Source of the DNA: Lachnospiraceae bacterium
GTDB taxonomy: Bacteria > Bacillota > Clostridia > Lachnospirales > Lachnospiraceae
DNA length: 64,000 nucleotides
Assembly (NCBI GenBank): GCA_025758065.1
Contig: CP107199.1
Location: 3,135,501-3,199,500, forward strand
Direction of reading: 5' to 3'
Shown: in pieces, positions 1 through 6,785 of the stretch
How the letters are laid out: each line of letters begins with the position of its first letter
How positions within the stretch are numbered: the first letter of the stretch is position 1
Made by a program: the position numbers and the translations under genes
The notes under the pieces: generated by a model
What the model was told of the DNA's origin: nothing
Database searches by the model: none
The model's input: the letters and a program-made list of their open reading frames with translations, nothing else

Positions 1-162
1 GGAATTCTTGCAAAACATGATTATGGGATGATCACTCGTGGTGTCAGCAAGAAAACAAAAATCAAGAATGGACAAGCTTCGTATCGTCATAAAGGTGCGT
101 ATGGTCCAGAAAAAGTCTATACTCGCCATGATCAGAGAGAAATGGACCGTATTTTGGAATGA
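1..162 (+). CDS. C-terminal end of an unrecognised protein (cut by the window edge)
   Basis: Frame 1 is open from the first base to a TGA at 160-162 and encodes a basic 53-residue tail (motifs GMITRGVSKK and KGAYGPEKVYTRHD). The start lies outside the window. I do not recognise the family. The small gene at 178 follows after 15 bp with an AAAGGGG Shine-Dalgarno, so the two probably share a transcript. It may belong with the metallophosphoesterase and PARG-like genes downstream, but that rests only on position. Confidence 0.5.
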   Translation, partial: GILAKHDYGMITRGVSKKTKIKNGQASYRHKGAYGPEKVYTRHDQREMDRILE

Positions 163-177
163 AAGGGGCATTTAGCT

Positions 178-371
178 ATGAAGCAGAAAAAGAAATACAC
201 TATTGAAAGTGAGCTAACAAAAGCTTTAATGCAATTTTCCTTTGGAAAACTAACAATTGCCGAAGTAAAAAAAAAGCTGCGGTTGCTGCCACAAATTGGG
301 ATTCGTCAAATGAAGCATTGGCACATAAAGGGCTAAATTGGTATGCGAAACAGATAATTGCTAAAATGTAG
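178..371 (+). pseudogene. small basic protein, apparently frameshifted in an A9 tract
   Basis: ATG 178 has an AAAGGGG ribosome binding site. The annotated frame runs about 30 codons to a run of nine A (about 268-276) and then ends at TAA 334-336. If the tract had ten A, the frame would continue through WDSSNEALAHKGLNWYAK to TAG 369-371, giving about 64 residues. That continuation has protein-like composition, whereas the frame actually used after the tract looks random. Either the gene is inactivated, the tract slips (transcriptional or phase-variable slippage), or a base was lost in sequencing. I do not recognise the family. Confidence 0.5.
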
Positions 372-394
372 TTACTATAGAGAAGGTGATAATA

Positions 395-1036
395 ATGAGA
401 TATTACATTGCGGATTTGCATTTTGGTCATGGTGGGCTAAATAATCGCATGGATAATCGGAAATTTGAAAGCGTGGAAGCCATGGATGAATATATGATCG
501 CTCAATGGAATTCCAGGGTGCGTAGAAATGATGAAGTTGTGATTCTCGGAGACTTCGCAATTTATAAGCACGGAGAGCAGGTAAATCAATTACTGACACG
601 GCTAAAAGGCAGAAAGACCCTTATTCTTGGTAATCACGATGAATTTATCGATAAGAAAGATTTCCGGTCAGAGTTATTGGAAAAAATCACTCCCTATATA
701 GAGCTAAATGACAATAAGCGAAAAATAATTTTATCTCACTATCCCATTATGTGCTATAACGGGCAATATCGTTATGATTCAGAGGGGAATCCTAAAACTT
801 ACATGTTGTATGGTCATGTTCATAACACTTTTGATGAAGTGTTGATTCAGGAATATCAGGAACAGGTGCGTAAACATCAGCGAGCGATTCAGGGTTCTAA
901 AGAAGAAGTGCCTATTCCCTGTCAGATGATAAATTGTTTTTGCATGTTTTCTGATTATATCCCGCTTACATTGGATGAATGGATTCAGGTGGATAGAGAG
1001 CGAAGAGAAAAACTAAAATGTATAGAGAAAACCTGA
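395..1036 (+). CDS. calcineurin-like metallophosphoesterase
   Basis: The 213-residue protein has the full dimetal phosphoesterase motif series in order: D7-L-H-F-G-H near the N terminus, GDFA, GNHD, SHYP and GHVH. This is the family that hydrolyses phosphomono- or diesters with two metal ions; the substrate cannot be told from sequence. I place the start at ATG 395 because AGAAGG (381-386) is 8 nt upstream; a GTG at 386 would overlap that site. It follows the frameshifted small gene by 23 bp and precedes the PARG-like gene by 34 bp, so an operon is likely. A link to ADP-ribose or nucleotide clean-up is inference from the neighbour. Confidence 0.85.
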   Translation: MRYYIADLHFGHGGLNNRMDNRKFESVEAMDEYMIAQWNSRVRRNDEVVILGDFAIYKHGEQVNQLLTRLKGRKTLILGNHDEFIDKKDFRSELLEKITPYIELNDNKRKIILSHYPIMCYNGQYRYDSEGNPKTYMLYGHVHNTFDEVLIQEYQEQVRKHQRAIQGSKEEVPIPCQMINCFCMFSDYIPLTLDEWIQVDRERREKLKCIEKT

Positions 1037-1070
1037 TAACAAATAAAAGGTTAAAAGGAATGGTAAATAT

Positions 1071-1913
1071 ATGAGCAGTTTTGAAAATGTAGAGATTTTT
1101 GAAGATACAAAAAATCTGTGTGAAAAAAATGGGAGAATTAAAGAATCTCTTGCTAAATCCGTGAAAAATCAAAAACTTATTTTGGAAGGAGAACATCTGC
1201 CTGTTGTGGATAAATCACGTTTTACAGATAATGCAAAAGTGATCCTGTCCACAAAGCGGACTTTTGCGGCAGCTTCTGGTTATGTAAAGCAAAAAGTTGC
1301 AGTACATAACTTTGCTTCTTCCACTAATCCGGGTGGTGGAGTGACAAGAGGATCCAGTGCCCAGGAGGAATGCCTGTGTAGATGCTCCGGACTGTATTTT
1401 TGCTTAAGTGTACCGGAGATGATGAAAGGGTTTTATTATCCTCATCGAAATGCGAAAAATCCGATCAATAATGCAGATATCATCTATACGCCGGGTGTAA
1501 CTGTATTTAAGACAGATACAAGCAATCCGAAACTGCTGGATGAGAAAGACTGGTATGATGTAGATGTTATTACCTGCGCAGCACCGAATTTACGGGAAAG
1601 ACCAAGCAATCGGTTCAATCAGAATAATGGTGATCACGCTGTAAAGGTCAGTGATAGAGAACTTCTTGAAATCCATAAGAAGAGACTGACCAGGATTCTG
1701 GATGTTGCCGCACTGAACAATGCGGAAGTAGTGATTCTTGGTGCTTTTGGGTGCGGAGCCTTTCAGAATAAACCGGAAGTGATGGCCAGAGCTGCAAAAG
1801 AAGTGATTACGGATTATCTGCAAGTCTTTAAAACCATTGAGTTTGCTGTATATTGTTCGCCTCGTGATGATACGAATTTCAGGGTATTTAAGAGAGTGCT
1901 GGGAATGATGTGA
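1071..1913 (+). CDS. TIGR02452-type poly(ADP-ribose) glycohydrolase-like protein
   Basis: The 280-residue protein carries the bacterial PARG signature: N86-P-G-G-G90 followed by Q98-E-E100, with a conserved C-terminal GAFGCGAFQN segment typical of the macrodomain fold. Family members of this microbial type remove ADP-ribose chains or mono-ADP-ribose from targets; the catalytic glutamates are the QEE pair. The start at ATG 1071 has AAAAGGA about 12 nt upstream. It is the last gene of the short 5' cluster, and a strong terminator follows directly. No ADP-ribosyltransferase is visible in the window, so the partner enzyme, if any, would lie upstream of position 1. Confidence 0.85.
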   Translation: MSSFENVEIFEDTKNLCEKNGRIKESLAKSVKNQKLILEGEHLPVVDKSRFTDNAKVILSTKRTFAAASGYVKQKVAVHNFASSTNPGGGVTRGSSAQEECLCRCSGLYFCLSVPEMMKGFYYPHRNAKNPINNADIIYTPGVTVFKTDTSNPKLLDEKDWYDVDVITCAAPNLRERPSNRFNQNNGDHAVKVSDRELLEIHKKRLTRILDVAALNNAEVVILGAFGCGAFQNKPEVMARAAKEVITDYLQVFKTIEFAVYCSPRDDTNFRVFKRVLGMM

Positions 1914-1918
1914 TTTTT

Positions 1919-1952
1919 GGCGGTTGATCATAAAAGGTCAGCCGCCTTTTTC
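1919..1952 (+). terminator. intrinsic terminator after the PARG-like gene
   Basis: GGCGGTTGATC pairs with GGTCAGCCGCC (two G-U pairs) and is followed by a T run. It lies 6 bp after the stop codon of the PARG-like gene. Confidence 0.85.
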
Positions 1953-1993
1953 TTTTATAAAAAATTCTTGTAAATCCCCTGCTTTTAACTTAT

Positions 1994-2209
1994 GGAACCG
2001 GACAAGTTATCCATATCATTTCCCGAAATTTCTGGCAGATAGATGTTTTCACTGATATCATTCCATTAATCAAAGCTCCGGACGGCACTGCCATTCTTTT
2101 CCATATAAAAGACTGGAACACCAGTGAAATCGTCATTATGAACGACATCAACGTAGAAAATCTGGTACAGGAAAAGCCAAAGAAGAAAAGTAGAGGAAGA
2201 GGAATGTAA
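1994..2209 (+). pseudogene. remnant: C-terminal fragment of an unrecognised protein
   Basis: A frame open from 1961 to TAA 2207 has convincing protein-like composition (GTGQVIHIISRNFW..., IIPLIKAPDGTA, lysine/arginine-rich end KPKKKSRGRGM) but has no start codon with a ribosome binding site, and an in-frame stop lies at 1958-1960. It looks like the 3' end of a lost gene, about 70 codons. A terminator follows at 2260. I do not recognise the family. Confidence 0.5.
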
Positions 2210-2259
2210 GACGGCCCGGTTATGGGCAGTAACAACGAAGTATTATAGTATCAATAAAA

Positions 2260-2295
2260 AGCCGAGGTGGAATAAAACTTACATCTCGGCTTTTA
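2260..2295 (+). terminator. intrinsic terminator after the gene remnant
   Basis: AGCCGAGGTG pairs with CATCTCGGCT around a short loop and is followed by TTTT. It is consistent with an ancestral gene end at 2209. Confidence 0.75.
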
Positions 2296-2296
2296 T

Positions 2297-2334
2297 GGCA
2301 CTTACAATCAATATCAAATGAGAGTGCCATGGTT
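2297..2334. repeat. imperfect inverted repeat in decayed region
   Basis: ATGGCACT at the left is matched by AGTGCCAT at the right around a 20-nt AT-rich loop. There is no T run and no adjacent intact gene; it is probably a remnant structure. Confidence 0.35.
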
Positions 2335-2389
2335 TCTGTTTGATTGTTACATATACCATTGATCTGAAAATGAAATCAGCTTTCAACTC

Positions 2390-2473
2390 ATGGTAAAGGG
2401 CTTGCAAACTATCGGTGGAAAATGGTATTATATGGATACAGAAGGTCGTATGGCAACAAGGCTAGTACATCGT
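2390..2473 (+). pseudogene. fragment of a cell-wall (choline-binding type) repeat protein
   Basis: The frame encodes GLQTIGGKWYYMDTEGRMAT, a single classic cell-wall-binding repeat (aromatic GKWYY, then DTEGRMAT). Intact members carry many such repeats on surface proteins; here only one is left. Just after the repeat the sequence changes into the end of the 165-bp MITE-like family (CTAGTACATCG from 2462), so the gene was probably broken by that element or a deletion joined to it. Confidence 0.6.
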
Positions 2474-2513
2474 TTTCGAAATAACTATCGCACTTGTCTG
2501 TGGATTATACTAG
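2462..2513. mobile_element. truncated copy of the 165-bp MITE-like element
   Basis: The first 39 bp match the left end of the full copies at 3933 and 4244 (CTAGTACATCGTTTTCG, then AAATAACTAT and CACTTGTCTG). The middle is missing and the stretch ends with TACTAG, the right-end hexamer. Confidence 0.65.
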
Positions 2514-2703
2514 TCACTCTGACGCCAGGACAAGACGGAGCTTTGAAGCATCCGGGTGCTTCTTGTGAAAAGCCTTGCAAATGCTGAAAAAGTCAATACT
2601 CACAAAGCTTTTTCATATGACTACAAGGTTTATGTGGATTTCCTATTCCTAGAAATGAGATATTATAAAAAAGTAATTATTTTTCAAAAGAGGAGGAAAA
2701 AAT
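2514..2703. other. intergenic leader of the TIGR00300 gene
   Basis: This 190-bp stretch holds a small hairpin (GAAGCATCCGGGTGCTTC, about 2544-2561), AT-rich sequence with a possible -10 (TATTATAA near 2663) and the strong ribosome binding site GAGGAGG at about 2691. I see no riboswitch and no credible gene. Confidence 0.4.
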
Positions 2704-3804
2704 ATGGCATTTCACTTAAGAACTTATACAGCACCAGATTTTTCAAAGGAAAAATTCATTTCTGCACCAGATGTTGTGTTAAAAGAAGCCCCAGTAGATA
2801 TGGCAGCCCCGGAGAATTTTCATGCACTGAGCATATTTCCGGAATATTTTAAGATAAACGGGAAATGGCTTCTTGCAGAGGACAGCCGTATGGATTGTGT
2901 TCCTGTATACAAAGATGGGAAAGTTTATGTGATCGAACCTCGTCATTTGAAAAAAGGCGATCTGGTAGTCGTAGGGAGAACAGAAGATTGTCAGGACGGC
3001 ATTTATGTACATGCAAACGGCTTTGGAAGCATTGACAAAAGGCAGGAAGTATTTGCGTTCCGTCAGAACCGATCCAGAGAAACAGCCTTTTCAAGAGACT
3101 ATGATGAACTTTATGAACTTTTACATCATGAAAAAGAGCATGGCTATGTAGTATGGGTCATGGGACCGGCGTTCAGCTTTGACAGTGATGCCAGAAATGC
3201 TTTTTCCCAGCTGGTGGCAAACGGCTACGTAGATGCAGTACTTGCAGGAAATGCATTGGCAACTCATGACCTGGAAGGTGCTTATCTGAAAACGGCACTT
3301 GGCCAGGATATCTACACCCAGGAAAGTGTTGAAAATGGGCATTACAACCATCTGACTACGATCAATCGTGTCCGAACCTGTGGTTCTATAGAGAATTTTA
3401 TAAAAGAAGAAAATATCAACAATGGTATTATCTATAACTGTGTGAAGCATAAGGTTCCTTTTGTATTAGCTGGTTCTATCAGAGATGACGGTCCGTTGCC
3501 AGAGGTTTATGGAAATGTTTACGAAGCTCAGGATGCCATGCGTTCCCATGTGAGAAAAGCTACCACAGTGATTTGCCTGGCAACGATGCTTCATACCATA
3601 GCAACTGGAAATATGACACCATCTTTCCGTGTTATGGAAGACGGTTCTATCCGGGAAGTTTATTTCTACTGTGTGGATATTTCAGAATTCACCGTAAATA
3701 AACTGACCGATCGCGGCAGTCTTTCTGCCCGGGGTATTGTTACCAATGTACAGGATTTCGTCACCAATGTATGTAAGGGACTTGGACTGGAACTTTCACA
3801 ATAA
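2704..3804 (+). CDS. TIGR00300 (LOR/SDH-type) protein, ornithine cyclodeaminase-like
   Basis: The 366-residue protein matches the TIGR00300 family, the NAD-dependent domain also found at the C terminus of cyanobacterial ArgZ/AgrE and in archaeal ornithine cyclodeaminases. Visible marks are the Rossmann-like stretch VVWVMGPAFSFDSDA followed by the signature GYVDAVLAGNALATHDLEGA. Members convert ornithine to proline with release of ammonia, or have related amino-acid functions; the exact substrate here is not proven. The start at 2704 has an excellent GAGGAGG site. The gene stands alone between decayed DNA on both sides, with no amino-acid catabolic partner nearby. Confidence 0.75.
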   Translation: MAFHLRTYTAPDFSKEKFISAPDVVLKEAPVDMAAPENFHALSIFPEYFKINGKWLLAEDSRMDCVPVYKDGKVYVIEPRHLKKGDLVVVGRTEDCQDGIYVHANGFGSIDKRQEVFAFRQNRSRETAFSRDYDELYELLHHEKEHGYVVWVMGPAFSFDSDARNAFSQLVANGYVDAVLAGNALATHDLEGAYLKTALGQDIYTQESVENGHYNHLTTINRVRTCGSIENFIKEENINNGIIYNCVKHKVPFVLAGSIRDDGPLPEVYGNVYEAQDAMRSHVRKATTVICLATMLHTIATGNMTPSFRVMEDGSIREVYFYCVDISEFTVNKLTDRGSLSARGIVTNVQDFVTNVCKGLGLELSQ

Positions 3805-3831
3805 TTACTATGAAATTGTTGCCAAGCCGGT

Positions 3832-3936
3832 ATGGGTAAGCAGGATTACAGCTCTGATCACGAATATTGGAAGCAGTTATGGGAGTGTCAGAAGCGGGTG
3901 ACATCTGATTTTCATTTGTGGAGATATTATAGCTAG
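3832..3936 (+). pseudogene. duplicated remnant unit A, reading frame cut by a MITE insertion
   Basis: ATG 3832 opens 34 codons of protein-like sequence (GKQDYSSDHEYWKQLWECQ) that end on the TAG within the first bases of the element at 3933. A diverged copy of the same DNA (unit B, about 4476-4605) shows the homology continuing on the other side of the element, so the element interrupted a longer unit. The family is not recognised. Confidence 0.4.
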
Positions 3937-4097
3937 TACATCGTTTTCGAAATAACTATACCACTCACTTGTCTGCGAATCTGATTGCACAGGCCTAAAA
4001 GCCTCAGCGTAGCCCGCTACGCCTGCGTTTTTAGACCTGCACACTCAAATCCGCATCCTACGTGATTAGTACAGTTATTTACGAAACGATGTACTAG
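3933..4097. mobile_element. 165-bp MITE-like palindromic element, copy A
   Basis: The element starts CTAGTACATCGTTTTCG and ends with its near reverse complement CGAAACGATGTACTAG. Nested inside are AGGCCTAAAA / TTTTTAGACCT and GCGTAGC / GCTACGC, so the whole unit can fold as one long hairpin. It has no coding capacity. Copy B (4244) has exactly the same length and is nearly identical. Comparing units A and B of the flanking duplication shows that this is an insertion. Confidence 0.85.
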
Positions 4098-4124
4098 GTA
4101 ACATGTTCGTTTAGATTAAATTAA

Positions 4125-4235
4125 GACTGTGGCAAAACCATATTGATTCTGCTGCAGCCTGGTCAAAACACAAAACGTCTTGCTAATTTTGCAAATTATT
4201 GCTATAATAATGCCGATTTAGAAGAACTACTATGA
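4125..4235 (+). pseudogene. short coding remnant between the two MITE copies
   Basis: A frame open from 4125 to TGA 4233 reads GKTILILLQPGQNTKRLA... and ends NNADLEELL. Composition is protein-like, but there is no start or ribosome binding site. It is probably a C-terminal relic of the gene that filled this area; family unknown. Confidence 0.3.
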
Positions 4236-4243
4236 ACGTGTTG

Positions 4244-4408
4244 CTAGTACATCATTTTCGAAATAACTATACCACTCGCTTGTCTGCGAATCTGATTACA
4301 CAGGTCTAAAAGCCTCAGCGCAGTCCGCTACGCCTGCGTTTTTAGACCTGCACATTCAAATCCGCATCCTATGTGATTAGTACAGTTATTTACGAAACGA
4401 TGTACTAG
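4244..4408. mobile_element. 165-bp MITE-like palindromic element, copy B
   Basis: Same length, same ends and same nested inverted repeats as copy A, with a few substitutions (for example CATCATTTTCG at the left end and AGGTCTAAAA inside). It is flanked by GTTG on the left and GTGG on the right. It carries no gene. Confidence 0.85.
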
Positions 4409-4613
4409 GTGGTTATGGGAAATGCTAGTGTGCGAGGCTATATAGATATTTGGCAGCCAAGCTGGTTATGAATAAGCAGGGTGACAGGTCGGATTACGAA
4501 TATTGGTAGCAGTTGCAAAAGTTCCAACAGCATGTAGTACATGATTTTCATTTATGATGATGTTACCGTCAGATGACATGTCTATTTAGAATATAATTAT
4601 GAAATACTAAAAA
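4409..4613. other. duplicated non-coding unit B
   Basis: The stretch from GCCAAGCTGG (about 4452) through ATTACGAATATTGG to ACATGTCTATTTAGAATATAATTA (about 4600) is a diverged copy of 3821-4125 minus element A. The reading frame of unit A is broken here by stops, so both units look decayed. Confidence 0.55.
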
Positions 4614-4639
4614 GCCTTGTTTCTATAAGGTTTTTTTTT
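4614..4639 (+). terminator. weak intrinsic terminator before the topoisomerase genes
   Basis: GCCTT pairs with AAGGT around an 8-nt loop, followed by nine T. The stem is short but the T run is strong. Confidence 0.5.
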
Positions 4640-4668
4640 GTCATCAGAAAGTTCAAAAAGAACACAAT

Positions 4669-4826
4669 ATGTTCTCACGGAACCTTTCTGTGCCTGATTT
4701 TGTGAGAAGATTTTTGTCCGTTATACCCAAATTTCTGAGGCGTATGGGGTGTACGGCGATGAAATCCGGGGGCGACTGGCGGAAAATCGACCACAAAGGC
4801 GTGCAAGAAAGATTCCGAGAGGACAT
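4669..4826 (+). repeat. leader inverted-repeat element (158 bp) upstream of the ParE-like gene
   Basis: The ends ATGTTCTCACGGAACC... and ...AGATTCCGAGAGGACAT form a stem of more than 20 bp. The same element lies in inverted orientation at 31366-31517. Its right end is exactly 10 nt before the Shine-Dalgarno TGGAGG (4837-4842) of the downstream gene. Its interior is open in one frame, which creates a false N-terminal extension to that gene. Confidence 0.85.
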
Positions 4827-4847
4827 CAATGCAATATGGAGGGAAAA

Positions 4848-6767
4848 ATGGCAAAGGAACAATATAATGCAGACAGTATAACCGTCCTGGAAGGACTGGA
4901 AGCGGTCCGTAAGAGACCAGGTATGTATATCGGAGGAGTGGGATCTAAAGGACTGAACCATTTGATCTATGAAATCGTGGACAATTCAGTGGATGAGCAT
5001 CTGGCAGGCTTCTGTACCCAGATCACTGTCCGGCTGGAAAAAGACGGTTCCTGTACCGTGCGTGATAATGGACGCGGTATTCCGGTAGAAATGCATAAAA
5101 AGGGAGTGTCTGCAGCCAGAGTAGTACTTTCTACCCTTCATGCAGGCGGAAAATTTGACAATAATGCATATAAGACCAGTGGAGGTCTTCACGGTGTAGG
5201 TTCCTCCGTTGTAAATGCTCTTTCTGAGCATATGACTGTAAAAATCTACCGTGACGGCTGTATCTATCAGGATACCTATCATCAGGGACATCCTACTACA
5301 AAACTGGAAAATGGTCTTCTTCCAGTAATTGGAAAAAGCCGCGAGACAGGAACAGAGATCAATTTTCTTCCAGATGGGGAAATCTTTGAAAAGACCCGTT
5401 TTAAAGCAGATTGGTTAAAAAGCCGTTTACATGAAACAGCTTACTTAAATCCAAACCTGATGATCCACTATGAAAACCGCAGAAGCGGGGAAGAAGAGAA
5501 GGTAACTTACCATGAACCAGATGGCATTATCGCCTATGTAAAAGAATTAAATGCAGGAAAAGCACCCATCCATGATCCAATCTATTTTAAGGGTGTGGTA
5601 GATAAGATAGAGGTAGAAGCCTGCATACAGTTTGTAGACACTTTTGAAGAAAATATACTTGGTTTCTGCAACAACATTTTCACTCAGGAAGGCGGCACTC
5701 ATTTAGCCGGTTTTAAAACCAAATTTACAGCCCTGATCAACTCTTATGCCAGAGAGTTAGGTATTTTAAAAGATAAAGACTCCAATTTTACCGGTGCCGA
5801 TACCCGAAATGGTATGACCGCTGTGATTGCAGTAAAACACCCGGATCCCATTTTTGAGGGACAGACTAAGACAAAACTTGCCAGTGCAGATGCTACCAAA
5901 GCTGTATTTACTGTGACAGGAGACCAGCTGCAGCTTTACTTTGACCGAAATGTAGAGGTCTTAAAGGGTGTGATCGGCTGTGCAGAGAAATCAGCTAAGA
6001 TCCGCAAAGCCGAAGAAAAAGCGAAAACAAACATGCTGACTAAATCCAGGTTTTCCTTTGACAGTAACGGAAAACTGGCAAACTGTGAAAGCCGTGATGC
6101 TTCCAAATGTGAGATCTTCATCGTAGAGGGAGATTCTGCAGGCGGTTCTGCAAAAACAGCCAGAAACCGTCAATATCAGGCTATCCTTCCTATCAGGGGA
6201 AAAATCTTAAACGTAGAAAAGGCATCTATGGATAAGGTTTTGGCAAATGCAGAGATCAAGACTATGATCAATTCCTTTGGCTGTGGTTTTTCCGAAGGCT
6301 ATGGAAATGACTTTGACATCACCAAGCTGCGCTATGACAAGATCATCCTTATGACAGATGCGGATGTAGACGGAAGCCATATTGATACCTTATTATTAAC
6401 TTTTCTTTATCGCTTCATGCCGGAGCTGATCTATGACGGACATGTATATATTGCCATGCCGCCGTTATTTAAAGTGATCCCAAAACGGGGCGAAGAACAG
6501 TATCTTTATGATGAAAAGGACCTGGAACGTTACCGCAGGGTCCACACCGGGGATTTTACCTTACAGCGATACAAAGGTCTTGGTGAAATGGATGCGGAGC
6601 AGCTTTGGGAGACCACACTGGACCCGGAGCGGCGTGTATTAAAGCGGGTAGAGATTGAAGATGCAAGAATGGCGTCAGAAGTAACAGAAATGCTTATGGG
6701 CAGTGAGGTAGGACCTCGCCGCCAATTTATTTATGAACATGCAGACGAAGCAGAAATTGACGCATAA
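4848..6767 (+). CDS. parE: type IIA DNA topoisomerase, ATPase (B) subunit, ParE-like
   Basis: The 639-residue protein has the GHKL ATPase motifs (EIVDNSVDEHLAG, DNGRGIPVEMH, GLHGVGSSVVNALS) and the TOPRIM half with EGDSAGGSAK, PIRGKILNVEKA and DADVDGSHI. It forms the A2B2 enzyme with the next gene and uses ATP to pass one duplex through another. I place the start at ATG 4848 (GGAGGG site at 4838); an upstream in-frame ATG at 4749 lies inside the repeat element. The ParE rather than GyrB label depends on the partner, which lacks a GyrA box. The gene may be annotated gyrB elsewhere. The gap to the partner is 18 bp. Confidence 0.8.
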   Translation: MAKEQYNADSITVLEGLEAVRKRPGMYIGGVGSKGLNHLIYEIVDNSVDEHLAGFCTQITVRLEKDGSCTVRDNGRGIPVEMHKKGVSAARVVLSTLHAGGKFDNNAYKTSGGLHGVGSSVVNALSEHMTVKIYRDGCIYQDTYHQGHPTTKLENGLLPVIGKSRETGTEINFLPDGEIFEKTRFKADWLKSRLHETAYLNPNLMIHYENRRSGEEEKVTYHEPDGIIAYVKELNAGKAPIHDPIYFKGVVDKIEVEACIQFVDTFEENILGFCNNIFTQEGGTHLAGFKTKFTALINSYARELGILKDKDSNFTGADTRNGMTAVIAVKHPDPIFEGQTKTKLASADATKAVFTVTGDQLQLYFDRNVEVLKGVIGCAEKSAKIRKAEEKAKTNMLTKSRFSFDSNGKLANCESRDASKCEIFIVEGDSAGGSAKTARNRQYQAILPIRGKILNVEKASMDKVLANAEIKTMINSFGCGFSEGYGNDFDITKLRYDKIILMTDADVDGSHIDTLLLTFLYRFMPELIYDGHVYIAMPPLFKVIPKRGEEQYLYDEKDLERYRRVHTGDFTLQRYKGLGEMDAEQLWETTLDPERRVLKRVEIEDARMASEVTEMLMGSEVGPRRQFIYEHADEAEIDA

Positions 6768-6785
6768 CAGAGAGGACAGACAGAG

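Noticed and set aside
4749..4847. N-terminal extension of the ParE-like protein from ATG 4749
   Set aside because: The extension reads through the inverted-repeat element, while ATG 4848 has a proper ribosome binding site and matches the family start.
4669..4881. Separate small gene of 70 codons at the start of the leader element
   Set aside because: The frame is broken in the homologous copy at 31366 (stop inside the interior), and it has no ribosome binding site.
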